Below are positions 9,769 through 21,779 of a stretch of 64,000 bases of DNA, piece by piece (positions within the stretch are counted from its first letter, which is position 1; every line of letters begins with the position of its first letter). The stretch is taken from assembly GCF_002925905.1 (NCBI RefSeq), contig NZ_PRDB01000031.1:54683-118682 (forward strand), in the 5' to 3' direction. The position numbers and the translations under genes are program-made. This DNA is from Klebsiella michiganensis (GTDB taxonomy: Bacteria > Pseudomonadota > Gammaproteobacteria > Enterobacterales > Enterobacteriaceae). The notes beneath the pieces are model-generated. The model did no database searches and was not told where the DNA came from. It worked only from the letters and a program-made list of their open reading frames with translations.

Positions 9769-10602
9769 GTGATGTTGATGTGTGATGCGACCGGTCTGTC
9801 GCAACGTCGTGCCTGCAGGCTTACAGGTTTATCCCTGTCGACCTGCCGCTATGAGGCTCACCGTCCGGCTGCTGATGCGCATTTATCAGGGCGCATCACT
9901 GAGCTGGCACTGGAGCGCAGGCGTTTTGGCTACCGTCGTATTTGGCAGTTGCTGCGCCGTGAAGGGCTTCATGTTAATCATAAGCGCGTGTACCGGCTTT
10001 ATCACCTCAGTGGCCTGGGCGTAAAACGCAGAAGACGTCGTAAAGGGCTGGCAACAGAACGTCTGCCGCTGCTCCGTCCGGCGGCGCCCAATCTGACCTG
10101 GTCGATGGATTTCGTCATGGACGCACTTTCCACCGGTCGCAGGATCAAGTGTCTTACCTGCGTCGATGATTTCACAAAGGAATGCCTGACGGTCACTGTT
10201 GCCTTTGGGATTTCAGGCGTTCAGGTCACGCGTATTCTGGACAGCATTGCACTGTTTCGAGGCTATCCGGCGACGATAAGAACTGACCAGGGGCCGGAGT
10301 TCACTTGCCGTGCACTGGATCAATGGGCCTTTGAGCATGGTGTTGAGTTGCGCTTAATCCAGCCGGGCAAGCCAACGCAGAACGGATTTATTGAGAGCTT
10401 TAACGGACGATTTCGCGATGAATGTTTGAATGAGCACTGGTTCAGCGATATCGTTCATGCCAGGAAAATTATTAATGACTGGCGGCAGGATTATAACGAA
10501 TGCCGCCCGCACTCCACGCTGAATTATCAGACACCGTCTGAATTTGCAGCGGGCTGGAGAAAGGGTCATTCTGAGAATGAAGATTCCGACGTTACTAACT
10601 GA
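9769..10602 (+). CDS. IS3-family transposase OrfB (IS407-like)
   Basis: A 277-residue integrase-core protein with the HTH_21 region [16 protein letters not shown] and DDE motifs: the first D in [10 protein letters not shown], the second in TDQGPEF and the glutamate in [20 protein letters not shown]. The GTG at 9769 is the first candidate start in this frame, but the frame is open further upstream ([11 protein letters not shown]), in line with expression as an OrfAB fusion. It looks intact. Confidence 0.9.
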   Translation: MMLMCDATGLSQRRACRLTGLSLSTCRYEAHRPAADAHLSGRITELALERRRFGYRRIWQLLRREGLHVNHKRVYRLYHLSGLGVKRRRRRKGLATERLPLLRPAAPNLTWSMDFVMDALSTGRRIKCLTCVDDFTKECLTVTVAFGISGVQVTRILDSIALFRGYPATIRTDQGPEFTCRALDQWAFEHGVELRLIQPGKPTQNGFIESFNGRFRDECLNEHWFSDIVHARKIINDWRQDYNECRPHSTLNYQTPSEFAAGWRKGHSENEDSDVTN

Positions 10603-10631
10603 GTGTTGTATCTAATCGTGGGGGCAGGTCA

Positions 10632-11080
10632 CCCATCGAAGCCATAGTTCTCACCGATCATCATCAGGTGGCGGGTACTATGGTGGCAGCACTCCTTATT
10701 ATCCAAAAACATACAGCTCACCAAGCTCATCTGAGTCTTCAAGTTCAGGAACAAGTTCCTCATCGTCCTCTTCCTCTGTGCGTTCGCTTCGTTCTAACGA
10801 CAATAACAACTCTACTACTACGAATTCTGTTGGAACTACAGAAGCTAACCGTGCAAGTAATGGGCTGACTTCTGGTACAGAGAAGCGTAAGCGCTTAATC
10901 ATGCGGGTTCAATTCGCTTTGCTGGACAAAGGTTATTACAACGGGAATATTGACGGCATAATGGGGCCTTCCACAAGGCAGTCCATAAAAAATTATCGCA
11001 TTGCGAACGGACTACCAACACCTGCAACTGAAACGCTGGATACTCAATTATTGAACTCGTTAAATATTTTGGCTCGTTAA
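10632..11080 (+). pseudogene. hxsA: HxsA-like His-Xaa-Ser repeat protein, 3' part
   Basis: Directly after the IS end the open frame reads HRSHSSHRSSSGGGYYGG, three consecutive His-Xaa-Ser units. A long Ser/Asn/Thr-rich linker follows, then a C-terminal peptidoglycan-binding-type domain (LIMRVQFALLDKGYYNGNI, DGIMGPSTRQSIKNY, LDTQLLNSLNILAR). This order matches HxsA, the repeat precursor of the Hxs system, in which radical SAM proteins are thought to modify the repeats. The 5' end with signal peptide and more repeats is cut off by the IS3-family element. No hxsB, hxsC or hxsD gene is in the window. Confidence 0.7.
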
Positions 11081-11544
11081 ATCTCAGTGGGGCATAAAAT
11101 GAAAAGTAATAAATTGCATTAGTCGCGTGCACACTATTGGTCACTAAGAGCAAGCAACGTCCGTGAACCACTCCCCATAAATTAAGATATTGCGATGTTA
11201 TCAATGTCCGCTTCTGGCACAAAGCAGACGTTAAGACTTACAGCATCGGGAAACTTCTGGATGCCGCGTCAGCGGCATGGAGGCGCCAGATGAGGTTACA
11301 TGTGTCTGTGGCGTCAAATGGCGCCGAAAGCCCGGCGTAGCCGGTTACCGGGCTATAAATTCTGCCACCCTACCCCCTGCCCTGATTAGCCTTAACCATC
11401 TAACAGCAATGAAGAAGTCAAAGTAATCCCTTTTAACCCCGGTGAGCGGGCTTTACGGCGTTTACGACGTAAAGGGCGTGATTTCCGGGGCCTTAGCGGC
11501 GGCAGCTTGCTGCTGACGCTTAGGGGGATGTTCTTCAGTTATTT
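11081..11544. other. Non-coding stretch with IncFII origin-like segment
   Basis: No gene is supported. Bases 11261-11360 resemble 43481-43580, the region beyond the repA gene of the IncFII replicon. Both have ATGCCGC...GCGGCAT, ATGGAGGCGCCAG and GCCCGGCG.AGCCGGTT. Several GC-rich hairpins follow up to 11520. It is probably a leftover of a plasmid origin flank. Confidence 0.5.
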
Positions 11545-11636
11545 GTAAGCGTACAGCGTGAACCGTCTGGTCATAATCTGAAGCATCCGACAAAGTGGTG
11601 TCCACCAAATAAGTAGTGGGAACCAAAGTGTCAGAT

Positions 11637-12014
11637 ATGCAGAAAAATATGACTCCCGGCAGGCGTAAAGGCTGCCCTAATTATTCTCCTGAGTTTAAAC
11701 AGCAACTCGTTGCTGCCTCCTGCGAACCCGGGATATCCATCTCAAAACTGGCGCTTGAAAATGGCATTAATGCCAATCTGCTCTTTAAATGGCGCCAGCA
11801 GTGGCGCGAGGGAAAGCTGCTATTACCTTCCTCTGAGAGTCCTCAGTTACTTCCTGTGACTCTCGATGCCACCGCCGTACAACCAGAACCGCCCGCTGAG
11901 GACTCAGAGCTCAGCATCTGCTGTGAGGTAACGTTCCGGCACGGGACACTCCGCCTCAACGGCACTGTCAGCGAAAAGCTTCTGACTCTGCTGATACAGG
12001 AACTGAAGCGATGA
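11637..12014 (+). CDS. tnpA: IS66-family accessory protein TnpA
   Basis: A 125-residue HTH protein starting MQKNMTPGRRKG, with PNYSPEFKQQLVAASCEPG and LALENGINANLLFKWRQQW, which form the DNA-binding domain of IS66 TnpA. The in-frame ATG at 11616 is upstream, but the ATG at 11637 gives the normal family N-terminus. It overlaps tnpB by four bases, indicating translational coupling. Confidence 0.85.
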   Translation: MQKNMTPGRRKGCPNYSPEFKQQLVAASCEPGISISKLALENGINANLLFKWRQQWREGKLLLPSSESPQLLPVTLDATAVQPEPPAEDSELSICCEVTFRHGTLRLNGTVSEKLLTLLIQELKR

Positions 12015-12358
12015 TCCCGCTACCAACAGGCACCAAAATCTGGCTGGTTGCCGGTATTACCGATATGAGAAACGGCTTCAACGGGCTGGCTGCAAAAGTG
12101 CAGACGGCGCTGAAAGACGAACCGATGTCCGGCCATGTCTTCATCTTCCGGGGCCGCAGCGGCAGTAAGGTCAAACTGCTGTGGTCCACCGGCGACGGGC
12201 TGTGCCTGCTGACCAAACGGCTGGAACGCGGCCGCTTCGCCTGGCCCTCTGCCCGCGATGGCAAAGTGTTCCTGACCCCGGCGCAGCTGGCAATGCTTCT
12301 GGAAGGCATCGACTGGCGGCAGCCTAAAAGACTGCTTACGTCCCTGACCATGTTGTAG
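12011..12358 (+). CDS. tnpB: IS66-family accessory protein TnpB
   Basis: A 115-residue protein with the full IS66 Orf2 pattern: MIPLPTGTKIWLVAGITDMR, GFNGLAAKVQ, VFIFRGRSGSKVKLLWSTGD and LCLLTKRLERGRF. Its biochemical role in IS66 transposition is not well defined. It is intact and follows tnpA with an ATGA overlap. Confidence 0.9.
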   Translation: MIPLPTGTKIWLVAGITDMRNGFNGLAAKVQTALKDEPMSGHVFIFRGRSGSKVKLLWSTGDGLCLLTKRLERGRFAWPSARDGKVFLTPAQLAMLLEGIDWRQPKRLLTSLTML

Positions 12359-12407
12359 GCCTCTTTATCCTGGTTGTCGTTGAATAAGCCTGGTAAAATG
12401 CGGGCTT

Positions 12408-12688
12408 ATGAACAACACCTCCCCCTGACGACATCCTTCTGCTGAAACAGCGCCTGTCCGAACAGGAAGCGCTGAACCGCGCCCTGCTGGAAAAGCAGGC
12501 CGACCGGGAGCGCGAAATAGACCATCTGCAGGCGCAGCTGGATAAGCTTCGCCGGATGAACTTCGGCAGTCGTTCTGAATAAATCTCCCGCCGCATCGCG
12601 CAGATAGAAGCCGACCTGAACCGGCTTCAGACAGAAAGCGATACGCTGACGGGTCGGGTTGCCGATACGGGCCGGGCCCCGTATCGTT
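12408..12688 (+). pseudogene. tnpC: IS66-family TnpC transposase remnant
   Basis: Only the coiled-coil N-terminus remains. From ATG 12408 the frame hits a stop after six codons because of an indel at the C5 run (12421-12425). In the correct frame it reads DDILLLKQRLSEQEALNRAL and onward to MNFGSRSE, then meets a TAA at 12580. It reads on through ISRRIAQIEADLNRLQ and ends near 12688. The catalytic DDE part is missing. Confidence 0.8.
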
Positions 12689-12951
12689 TTAACCCTGAAT
12701 ATTCATCGCAGATATTGTTTCGGGTTTTCCGGTATACCAGCCCTGAACTAGGTAACCGGGGCCAAGAGAACAGGCGAATTCAAACTGTCCTGGCGTTTCC
12801 ACCCCTTCAAACACCAGTGGTTTGCCAGTACCACGTAACCCTTTCACCACAGAAACAAGTAGCGCTCGCTTCACCGGGTCATCAATATTGGCAATAAAAA
12901 TACGGTCTATTTTTATCTCATCGAAATCCAGTACCGTCAGCCATTCAATAT
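12689..12951 (-). pseudogene. EAL-domain (c-di-GMP phosphodiesterase) C-terminal fragment
   Basis: The minus-strand frame reads PHIEWLTVLDFDEIKIDRIF, then KPLVFEGVETPGQFEFACS and PGYLVQGWYTGKPE. These match the EAL-domain motifs KIDxxFI, EGVET and QGY.xGKP. The 5' part is missing: the frame is cut at 12952 by the outer end of a Tn3-type inverted repeat. An EAL domain without its catalytic EAL/DDFG segment would be inactive. Confidence 0.8.
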
Positions 12952-12973
12952 GGGGGCCGCTTGGAAAACGGAA
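12952..12973 (+). repeat. Left Tn3-type terminal inverted repeat, outer 22 bp
   Basis: The sequence begins GGGGGCCGCTTGGAAAACGG. Joined to 14301-14316 it gives a 38-bp repeat, the exact size for Tn3-family ends, ending in CCTACGTTAAG. The IS5075-like element lies between the two parts. The right-hand counterpart is at 23107-23128 plus 21764-21779. Confidence 0.8.
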
Positions 12974-14300
12974 TCTATGGTCACTCCCGTTTTTGCAACA
13001 CCGATTTTGACGACAAGTTGGCTTGCTTGAATCTATCCGGCGTCTGAATGGGATTTTATTCCCGCGCCTTGATGAGTTCCGCGCCTGATGAACCTCCAGA
13101 AAATATACGGCTTCAATGAGCCTTTCCGTTTTACAGGTTCCTCAACAGGCCGGTGGGCCGTTAGTATCATCAATATCAGTATTCGCAAAACCAGATCAGT
13201 AATTCTTTAAACCGGTGTATTTCTGCCGTTATGCTACATAAGTTTGCTGTCGTGCCGTTAGGGCCCAGGCTATTCTGGCCAGCTTGTTTGCCAGAGCACA
13301 AGTGACGACAAAGTTGCTTTTCCGGCACAGTAAATCCCTGACCCAATCGGCCAATTTGCCAGACTGGTGTTCCAGTTTTTGTATGAATACCCTGGCACAT
13401 TGAACCAACAAAGTTCGGATCTTTTTATTACCTCGCTTACTAATTCCCAGCAATGTCGTCCTACCTCCCGTGCTGTACTGCCGAGGTACAAGCCCTGTTG
13501 CCGCCGCAAAGTCACGGCTGCTGGCGTACTGCTTCCCGTCGCCAATCTCAGTTGAAATAGTACTCGCTGTCAGTGTTCCGACGCAGGGAATGCTCAGCAA
13601 GCGCTGTCCAACCTCATCTTCGTCCAACTTTCGTTTCAACTGGGATTCCAAATCTTTAATCTGCTCAACAAGATAGTGATAATGCTGTTGTAATTTCAGC
13701 AATAACTGGCTGAGGTAAAGAGGCAAACTATTATCCTCAAGAATGGTACTCAGTCGGCTAATAACGGCAGCTCCTCGGGGAACGCTAATGCCAAATTCCA
13801 GCAGAAAAGCATGCATTTGATTGGTTGTTTTTACCTTATCCTGAACCAGGGATTCACGGACACGATGCAGAGCCCGCATTGCCTGCTGAGATTCCGTTCT
13901 GGGCTGCACAAAACGCATAGACGGACGCGATGCAGCTTCACAAATAGCTTCGGCGTCGACAAAGTCGTTTTTATTGCTTTTAACGAACGGGCGGACAAAT
14001 TGTGGTGATATCAGCTTTGGGGAATGCCCCAACTCTTCCAACTTGCGTGCCATAAAGTGAGAACCGCCACAGGCTTCCATTGCGATGGTTGTAGCGGGGC
14101 ATGTCGCCAAAAATTCGATCAACTTTGGCCGGGTAAATTTTTTACGGTAAACAGCCTTCCCGCGACGATCCTGGCAATGAATATGGAAAGAGTTTTTACC
14201 CAGATCGATACCAATGAGCGCAATGTTTTCCATGATAGTTCTCCGAATGAAAGCCTGTCCTCAGCATAGTACCGGGAAGGAGGGAGTGACCATCTCATTA
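12974..14300 (-). mobile_element. IS5075/IS4321-like element, copy A
   Basis: 1327 bp, placed by joining the interrupted 38-bp repeat. The ends read TCTATGGTCACTCCCG on the left and GGAGGGAGTGACCATCTCATTA on the right in shorter form, identical to copy B in inverted order. The insertion point inside a Tn3-type terminal repeat is the known target preference of IS4321/IS5075. Confidence 0.85.
13229..14233 (-). CDS. IS110-family transposase, IS5075/IS4321-like
   Basis: A 334-residue DEDD transposase opening MENIALIGIDLGKNSFHIHC, with IAMEACGGSHFMARKLEELG, NDFVDAEAICEAA and, in the C-terminal domain, LLSIPCVGTLTASTISTEIG and AAATGLVPRQYSTGGRTTLL. From memory this is the IS5075/IS4321 protein or very close. 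Its predicted protein is identical to that of copy B at 21847-22851, so the two copies are recent. Confidence 0.9.
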   Translation of the reverse strand: MENIALIGIDLGKNSFHIHCQDRRGKAVYRKKFTRPKLIEFLATCPATTIAMEACGGSHFMARKLEELGHSPKLISPQFVRPFVKSNKNDFVDAEAICEAASRPSMRFVQPRTESQQAMRALHRVRESLVQDKVKTTNQMHAFLLEFGISVPRGAAVISRLSTILEDNSLPLYLSQLLLKLQQHYHYLVEQIKDLESQLKRKLDEDEVGQRLLSIPCVGTLTASTISTEIGDGKQYASSRDFAAATGLVPRQYSTGGRTTLLGISKRGNKKIRTLLVQCARVFIQKLEHQSGKLADWVRDLLCRKSNFVVTCALANKLARIAWALTARQQTYVA

Positions 14301-14316
14301 AATATCCTACGTTAAG
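14301..14316 (+). repeat. Left Tn3-type terminal repeat, inner 16 bp
   Basis: AATATCCTACGTTAAG completes the 38-bp repeat begun at 12952-12973. The equivalent on the right side is 21764-21779 (complement ATTATCCTACGCTAAG). Confidence 0.8.
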
Positions 14317-14398
14317 CCTGTTTTTTGAGCTGGCATGACGGGCAGCTATGAGCGAAGTATAGTCATTCGCCCTATCTCTTTTGTCGCACTTTCAACAA

Positions 14399-14420
14399 GG
14401 GGGTCGCTTGGAAAGCGGAA
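14399..14420 (+). repeat. Additional outer half of a Tn3-type terminal repeat
   Basis: These 22 bases match 12952-12973 at 20 of 22 positions (GGGGGTCGCTTGGAAAGCGG opening), but the following bases do not continue the 38-bp repeat. It lies 83 bp inside the left repeat of the lac transposon and probably marks another truncated element end. Confidence 0.55.
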
Positions 14421-14750
14421 CGAGGTCAGTCTCCGCCCGGACTGCTCAGCTCTTTAAACAGCAAAAGAGAGGCATTTTATGAGAAGGGATTGTTCAGTAT
14501 GTCAGGGCAGACTGCTTTTTCATCCGCAGGTACTGAGGGTAAATGCTCAATTCCGGTACGATTCTTACTCTATAGCCAGACAGGGTAATGCTGTCAACCT
14601 GTTGATGACTATTTTAATCTGTAGTCATTCAATCCTTGTAACATCAGGATGATCCTGGTGTCAGTGAAAATACGAAATCAACACGTTGGTATCATTACCC
14701 ACCTGTGAACTGACGTCGGCATTTTGAATCTCACTTCGGCGTGCCCCCTC
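14421..14750. other. Gene-free stretch between transposon end and lac
   Basis: No supported gene. Similarity to the E. coli lac region seems to start near 14751 (CGAATGGCGCAAAAC), so the boundary of the captured lac segment is probably here. Confidence 0.4.
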
Positions 14751-14756
14751 CGAATG

Positions 14757-14785
14757 GCGCAAAACATTTCGTGGTATGGCATGAT
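14757..14785 (+). promoter_or_regulatory. lacI promoter
   Basis: -35 GCGCAA at 14757-14762 and -10 CATGAT at 14780-14785, 17 bp apart, in the same surroundings as the weak E. coli lacI promoter (GGTATGGCATGATAGC). Confidence 0.8.
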
Positions 14786-14819
14786 AGCACCCGAAGAGAG
14801 TCAATTCAGGGTGGTAAAT

Positions 14820-15902
14820 GTGAAACCAGTAACGCTATACGATGTCGCAGAGTATGCCGGTGTCTCTTATCAGACCGTTTCCCGCGTGGTGAACCAGGCC
14901 AGCCACGTCTCTGCGAAAACGCGGGAAAAGGTGGAAGCGGCGATGGCGCAGCTGAACTACATTCCCAACCGCGTGGCACAACAACTGGCGGGCAAACAGT
15001 CGTTGCTGATTGGCGTTGCTACCTCCAGTCTGGCCCTGCACGCGCCGTCGCAAATTGTCGCGGCGATTAAATCTCGCGCCGATCAACTGGGTGCCAGCGT
15101 GGTGGTGTCGATGGTAGAACGAAGCAGCGTCGAAGCCTGTAAAGCGGCGGTACATAACCTTCTCGCGCAACGCGTCAGTGGTCTGATCATTAACTATCCG
15201 CTGGATGACGAGGATGCCATTGCTGTGGAAGCTGCCTGCGCTAATGTTCCGGCCCTATTTCTTGATGTCTCTGACCAGACTCCCATCAACAGTATTATTT
15301 TTTCCCATGAAGACGGTACGCGACTGGGCGTGGAGCATCTGATCGCATTGGGTCACCAGCAAATCGCGTTGTTAGCCGGTCCATTAAGTTCTGTCTCGGC
15401 GCGTCTGCGTCTGGCGGACTGGCATAAATATCTCACACGCAATCAAATTCATCCGATAGCGGAACGGGAAGGCGACTGGAGTGCCATGTCCGGTTTTCAA
15501 CAAACTATGCAAATGCTGAATGAGGGCATCGTTCCCACTGCGATGCTGGTTGCCAACGATCAGATGGCGCTGGGCGCAATGCGCGCTATTACCGAGTCCG
15601 GGCTGCGCGTTGGTGCGGATATCTCGGTAGTGGGATACGACGATACCGAAGACAGCTCGTGTTATATCCCGCCGTTAACCACCATCAAACAGGATTTTCG
15701 CCTGCTGGGGAAAACTAGCGTGGACCGCTTGCTGAAACTCTCTCAGGGCCAGGCGGTGAAGAGCAATCAGCTGTTGCCCGTCTCACTGGTGAAAAGAAAA
15801 ACCACCCTACCGCCCAATACGCAAACCACCTCTCCCCGCACGTTGGCAGATTCCTTAATGCAGCTGGCACGACAAGTTTCCCGACTTGAAAGCGGGCAGT
15901 GA
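14820..15902 (+). CDS. lacI: Lactose operon repressor LacI
   Basis: A 360-residue repressor starting at GTG 14820 (VKPVTLYDVAEYAGV), the same start and length as E. coli LacI. An in-frame ATG at 14724 would add non-family sequence. The N-terminal helix-turn-helix (LYDVAEYAGVSYQTVSRVVN), hinge (NRVAQQLAGKQ), inducer-binding core and C-terminal tetramerisation zipper (LADSLMQLARQVSRLESGQ) are all present. Compared with E. coli LacI from memory I count about 13 substitutions, none in the recognition helix. It would bind the three operators found nearby and repress lacZY until allolactose is formed. Confidence 0.97.
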   Translation: MKPVTLYDVAEYAGVSYQTVSRVVNQASHVSAKTREKVEAAMAQLNYIPNRVAQQLAGKQSLLIGVATSSLALHAPSQIVAAIKSRADQLGASVVVSMVERSSVEACKAAVHNLLAQRVSGLIINYPLDDEDAIAVEAACANVPALFLDVSDQTPINSIIFSHEDGTRLGVEHLIALGHQQIALLAGPLSSVSARLRLADWHKYLTRNQIHPIAEREGDWSAMSGFQQTMQMLNEGIVPTAMLVANDQMALGAMRAITESGLRVGADISVVGYDDTEDSSCYIPPLTTIKQDFRLLGKTSVDRLLKLSQGQAVKSNQLLPVSLVKRKTTLPPNTQTTSPRTLADSLMQLARQVSRLESGQ

Positions 15903-15915
15903 GCGCAACGCAATT
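15895..15915 (+). promoter_or_regulatory. lac operator O3
   Basis: GGCAGTGAGCGCAACGCAAT at the lacI end corresponds to E. coli O3 (one more T completes the 21-mer). It overlaps the lacI stop codon, as in E. coli. Confidence 0.85.
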
Positions 15916-15937
15916 AATGTGAGTCAGCTCACTCATT
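15916..15937 (+). promoter_or_regulatory. CRP-cAMP site of the lac promoter
   Basis: TGTGAG and CTCACT half-sites (AATGTGAGTCAGCTCACT) are spaced six bases and lie in the class I position upstream of the -35. One base differs from my memory of the E. coli site (C for T in the spacer). Confidence 0.9.
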
Positions 15938-15950
15938 AGGCACCCCAGGC

Positions 15951-15980
15951 TTTACACTCTATGTGTCCGGCTCGTATGTT
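15951..15980 (+). promoter_or_regulatory. lacZYA promoter
   Basis: -35 TTTACA (15951-15956) and -10 TATGTT (15975-15980) are separated by 18 bp, identical hexamers to E. coli lac. Confidence 0.92.
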
Positions 15981-15986
15981 ATGCGA

Positions 15987-19098
<3,112 letters not shown>

Positions 19099-19104
19099 TA
19101 ATAA

Positions 19105-20403
<1,299 letters not shown>

Positions 20404-20412
20404 GAAATTAAT

Positions 20413-20442
20413 GTCGGATACGGCGCGAGCGCCTTATCCGAC
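20413..20442. repeat. REP-like hairpin between lacY and lacA
   Basis: GTCGGAT...ATCCGAC arms enclose ACGGCGCGAGCGCCTT, a classic REP (palindromic) unit at the same position as in the E. coli lac operon. It may stabilise the upstream mRNA and lower lacA expression. Confidence 0.8.
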
Positions 20443-20468
20443 CAACTTATCAGGACGGAATGTTAAAA

Positions 20469-20608
20469 ATGAACATGTCGATGACAGAAAAAATAAAAGC
20501 AGGCAAGCTATTTACCGATATGTGCGAAGGCTTACCTGAAAAAAGACTTCGTGGGAAAACATTAATGTATGAGTTCAATCACTCGCATCCATCAGAAGTT
20601 GAAAAAAG
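20469..20608 (+). pseudogene. lacA: Galactoside O-acetyltransferase LacA, 5' fragment
   Basis: From ATG 20469 the frame reads MNMSMTEKIKAGKLFTDMCE, then GLPEKRLRGKTLMYEFNHS, matching the first 47 residues of LacA. It is cut at 20609 by an IS1 end. The left-handed beta-helix acetyltransferase domain is gone, so the gene is dead. LacA is not needed for lactose growth. Confidence 0.92.
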
Positions 20609-20623
20609 GGTAATGACTCCAAC

Positions 20624-21116
20624 TTATTGATAGTGTTTTATGTTCAGATAATGCCCGATGACTTTGTCATGCAGCTCCACCGATTTTGAGAGCGACAGCG
20701 ACTTCCGTCCCAGCCGCTGCCTCAGATTCAGGTTATGCCGCTCAATTCGCTGCGTATATCGCTTGCTGATTACGTGCAGCTTTCCCTTCAGGCGGGATTC
20801 ATACAGCGGCCAGCCATCCGTCATCCATATCACCACGTCAAAGGGTGACAGCAGGCTCATAAGACGCCCCAGCGTCGCCATAGTGCGTTCACCGAATACG
20901 TGCGCAAACCGTCTTCCGGAGCCTGTCATACGCGTAAAACAGCCAGCACTGGCGCGATTTAGCCCCGACATAGCCCCACTGTTCGTCCATTTCCGCGCAG
21001 ACGATGACGTCACTGCCCGGCTGTATGCGCGAGGTTACCGACTGCGGCCTGAGTTTTTTAAGTGACGTAAAATCGTGTTGAGGCCAACGCCCATAATGCG
21101 GGCGGTTGCCCGGCAT
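20624..21116 (-). pseudogene. insB: IS1 InsB, frameshifted
   Basis: The N-terminal part reads [20 protein letters not shown] through [10 protein letters not shown] and then goes out of frame. The catalytic C-terminal part ([20 protein letters not shown] to HYLNIKHYQ) is in another frame and lacks three codons (RQRLGRK instead of [10 protein letters not shown]). The InsAB' transposase cannot be made from this copy. Confidence 0.85.
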
Positions 21117-21310
21117 CCAACACCATTCATGGCCATATCAATGATTTTCTGGTGCGTACCGGGTTGAGAAGCGGTGTAAGTGAACTGCAGTTGCCATGTT
21201 TTACGGCAGTGAGAGCAGAGATAGCGCTGATGTCCGGCAGTGCTTTTGCCGTTACGCACCACCCCGTCAGAAGCTGAACAGGAGGGACAGCTGATAGAAA
21301 CAGAAGCCAC
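21035..21310 (-). CDS. insA: IS1 InsA
   Basis: A 91-residue protein with an N-terminal zinc finger (CPSCSAS... CSHCRKTW) and a helix-turn-helix ([20 protein letters not shown]). It binds IS1 ends and represses transposition. It differs only slightly from the InsA at 41695-41970. Intact, but without an active InsB partner here. Confidence 0.9.
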   Translation of the reverse strand: MASVSISCPSCSASDGVVRNGKSTAGHQRYLCSHCRKTWQLQFTYTASQPGTHQKIIDMAMNGVGCRATARIMGVGLNTILRHLKNSGRSR

Positions 21311-21399
21311 TGGAGCACCTCAAAAACACCATCATACACTAAATCAGTAAGTTGGCAGCATCACCCATTTTTGTGCATTACGTCGCATGTATATTCCTC

Positions 21400-21768
21400 G
21401 TTAAAATACAGGCGGGGCTGAATAAAGGTGAGGCTCGCAATGCCCTTGCGCGAGCGGTCTTTATGCATCGGCTGGGTGAAATCAGAGAGCGGGGGCTGGA
21501 GAATCAGAGCTATCGAGCCAGCGGTCTGACGTTGTTGACTGCGGCGATCTCACTGTGGAATACGGGGTATATAGAAAGAGCGATAGATTCTTTGAGACGA
21601 AAAGGGATCCCGATTAATGAGCAACTGATTACCCATCTGTCACCACTGGGATGGGAACATATCAACCTGAGCGGGGATTACGTCTGGAGAACGAACCTCA
21701 AACTGGGACAGGGTAAATACCGCGCATTACGCTCAGTGAATAGTAATATGTACAAAAAACAGGCTTAG
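21400..21768 (+). pseudogene. tnpA: Tn3-family transposase TnpA, C-terminal stub
   Basis: The frame reads [20 protein letters not shown], then [19 protein letters not shown] and [18 protein letters not shown]. This is clearly homologous to the end of the full TnpA at 46691-49678. The start codon at 21352 lies in IS1 sequence and is not genuine. The stop (21766-21768) overlaps the inner end of the right terminal repeat (21764-21779), the expected position for a Tn3-family tnpA. The upstream 85 percent of the gene is lost. Confidence 0.88.
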
Positions 21769-21779
21769 CGTAGGATAAT
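21764..21779 (-). repeat. Right Tn3-type terminal repeat, inner 16 bp
   Basis: CTTAGCGTAGGATAAT joins 23107-23128 to make a 38-bp repeat that pairs with the left one. Interrupted by IS5075-like copy B. Confidence 0.8.

Larger units (their letters stand above)
9411..10631 (+). mobile_element. IS3-family (IS407-like) element
   Basis: Terminal inverted repeats match: TGACCTGCTCCCC starts at 9411, and the complement of the right end reads TGACCTGCCCCC from 10631; both continue into GATTAG. Length is 1221 bp, normal for the group. orfA and orfB are intact. The right end interrupts an hxsA-like gene. A target duplication is not convincing. Confidence 0.85.
11545..12690 (+). mobile_element. IS66-family element, 3' truncated and decayed
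   Basis: The left end is placed at GTAAGCG (11545), the usual IS66 terminus. tnpA and tnpB are intact, but tnpC has a frameshift and a nonsense codon and stops matching near 12690, where an EAL-domain fragment begins. The right end is missing, so the element cannot move by itself. Confidence 0.75.
20609..21365 (-). mobile_element. IS1-family element, 757 bp, decayed
   Basis: Ends are GGTAATGACTCCAACTTA on the left and the complement of GGTGATGCTGCCAACTTA on the right. It is 11 bp shorter than the intact copy at 41258-42025 (768 bp). The differences are a 2-bp loss near 20904, which shifts insB, and a 9-bp loss near 20718. No 9-bp target duplication is present: lacA lies on the left and a tnpA stub on the right, so a deletion next to IS1 is likely. 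Confidence 0.9.

Noticed and set aside
9407..10635. CACC as a target duplication of the IS3-family (IS407-like) element
   Set aside because: It requires shifting the right end two bases inward of the inverted repeat; evidence too weak.
10632..11080. A working HxsABCD system
   Set aside because: Only the 3' part of the HxsA-like gene is present and no radical SAM gene is nearby.
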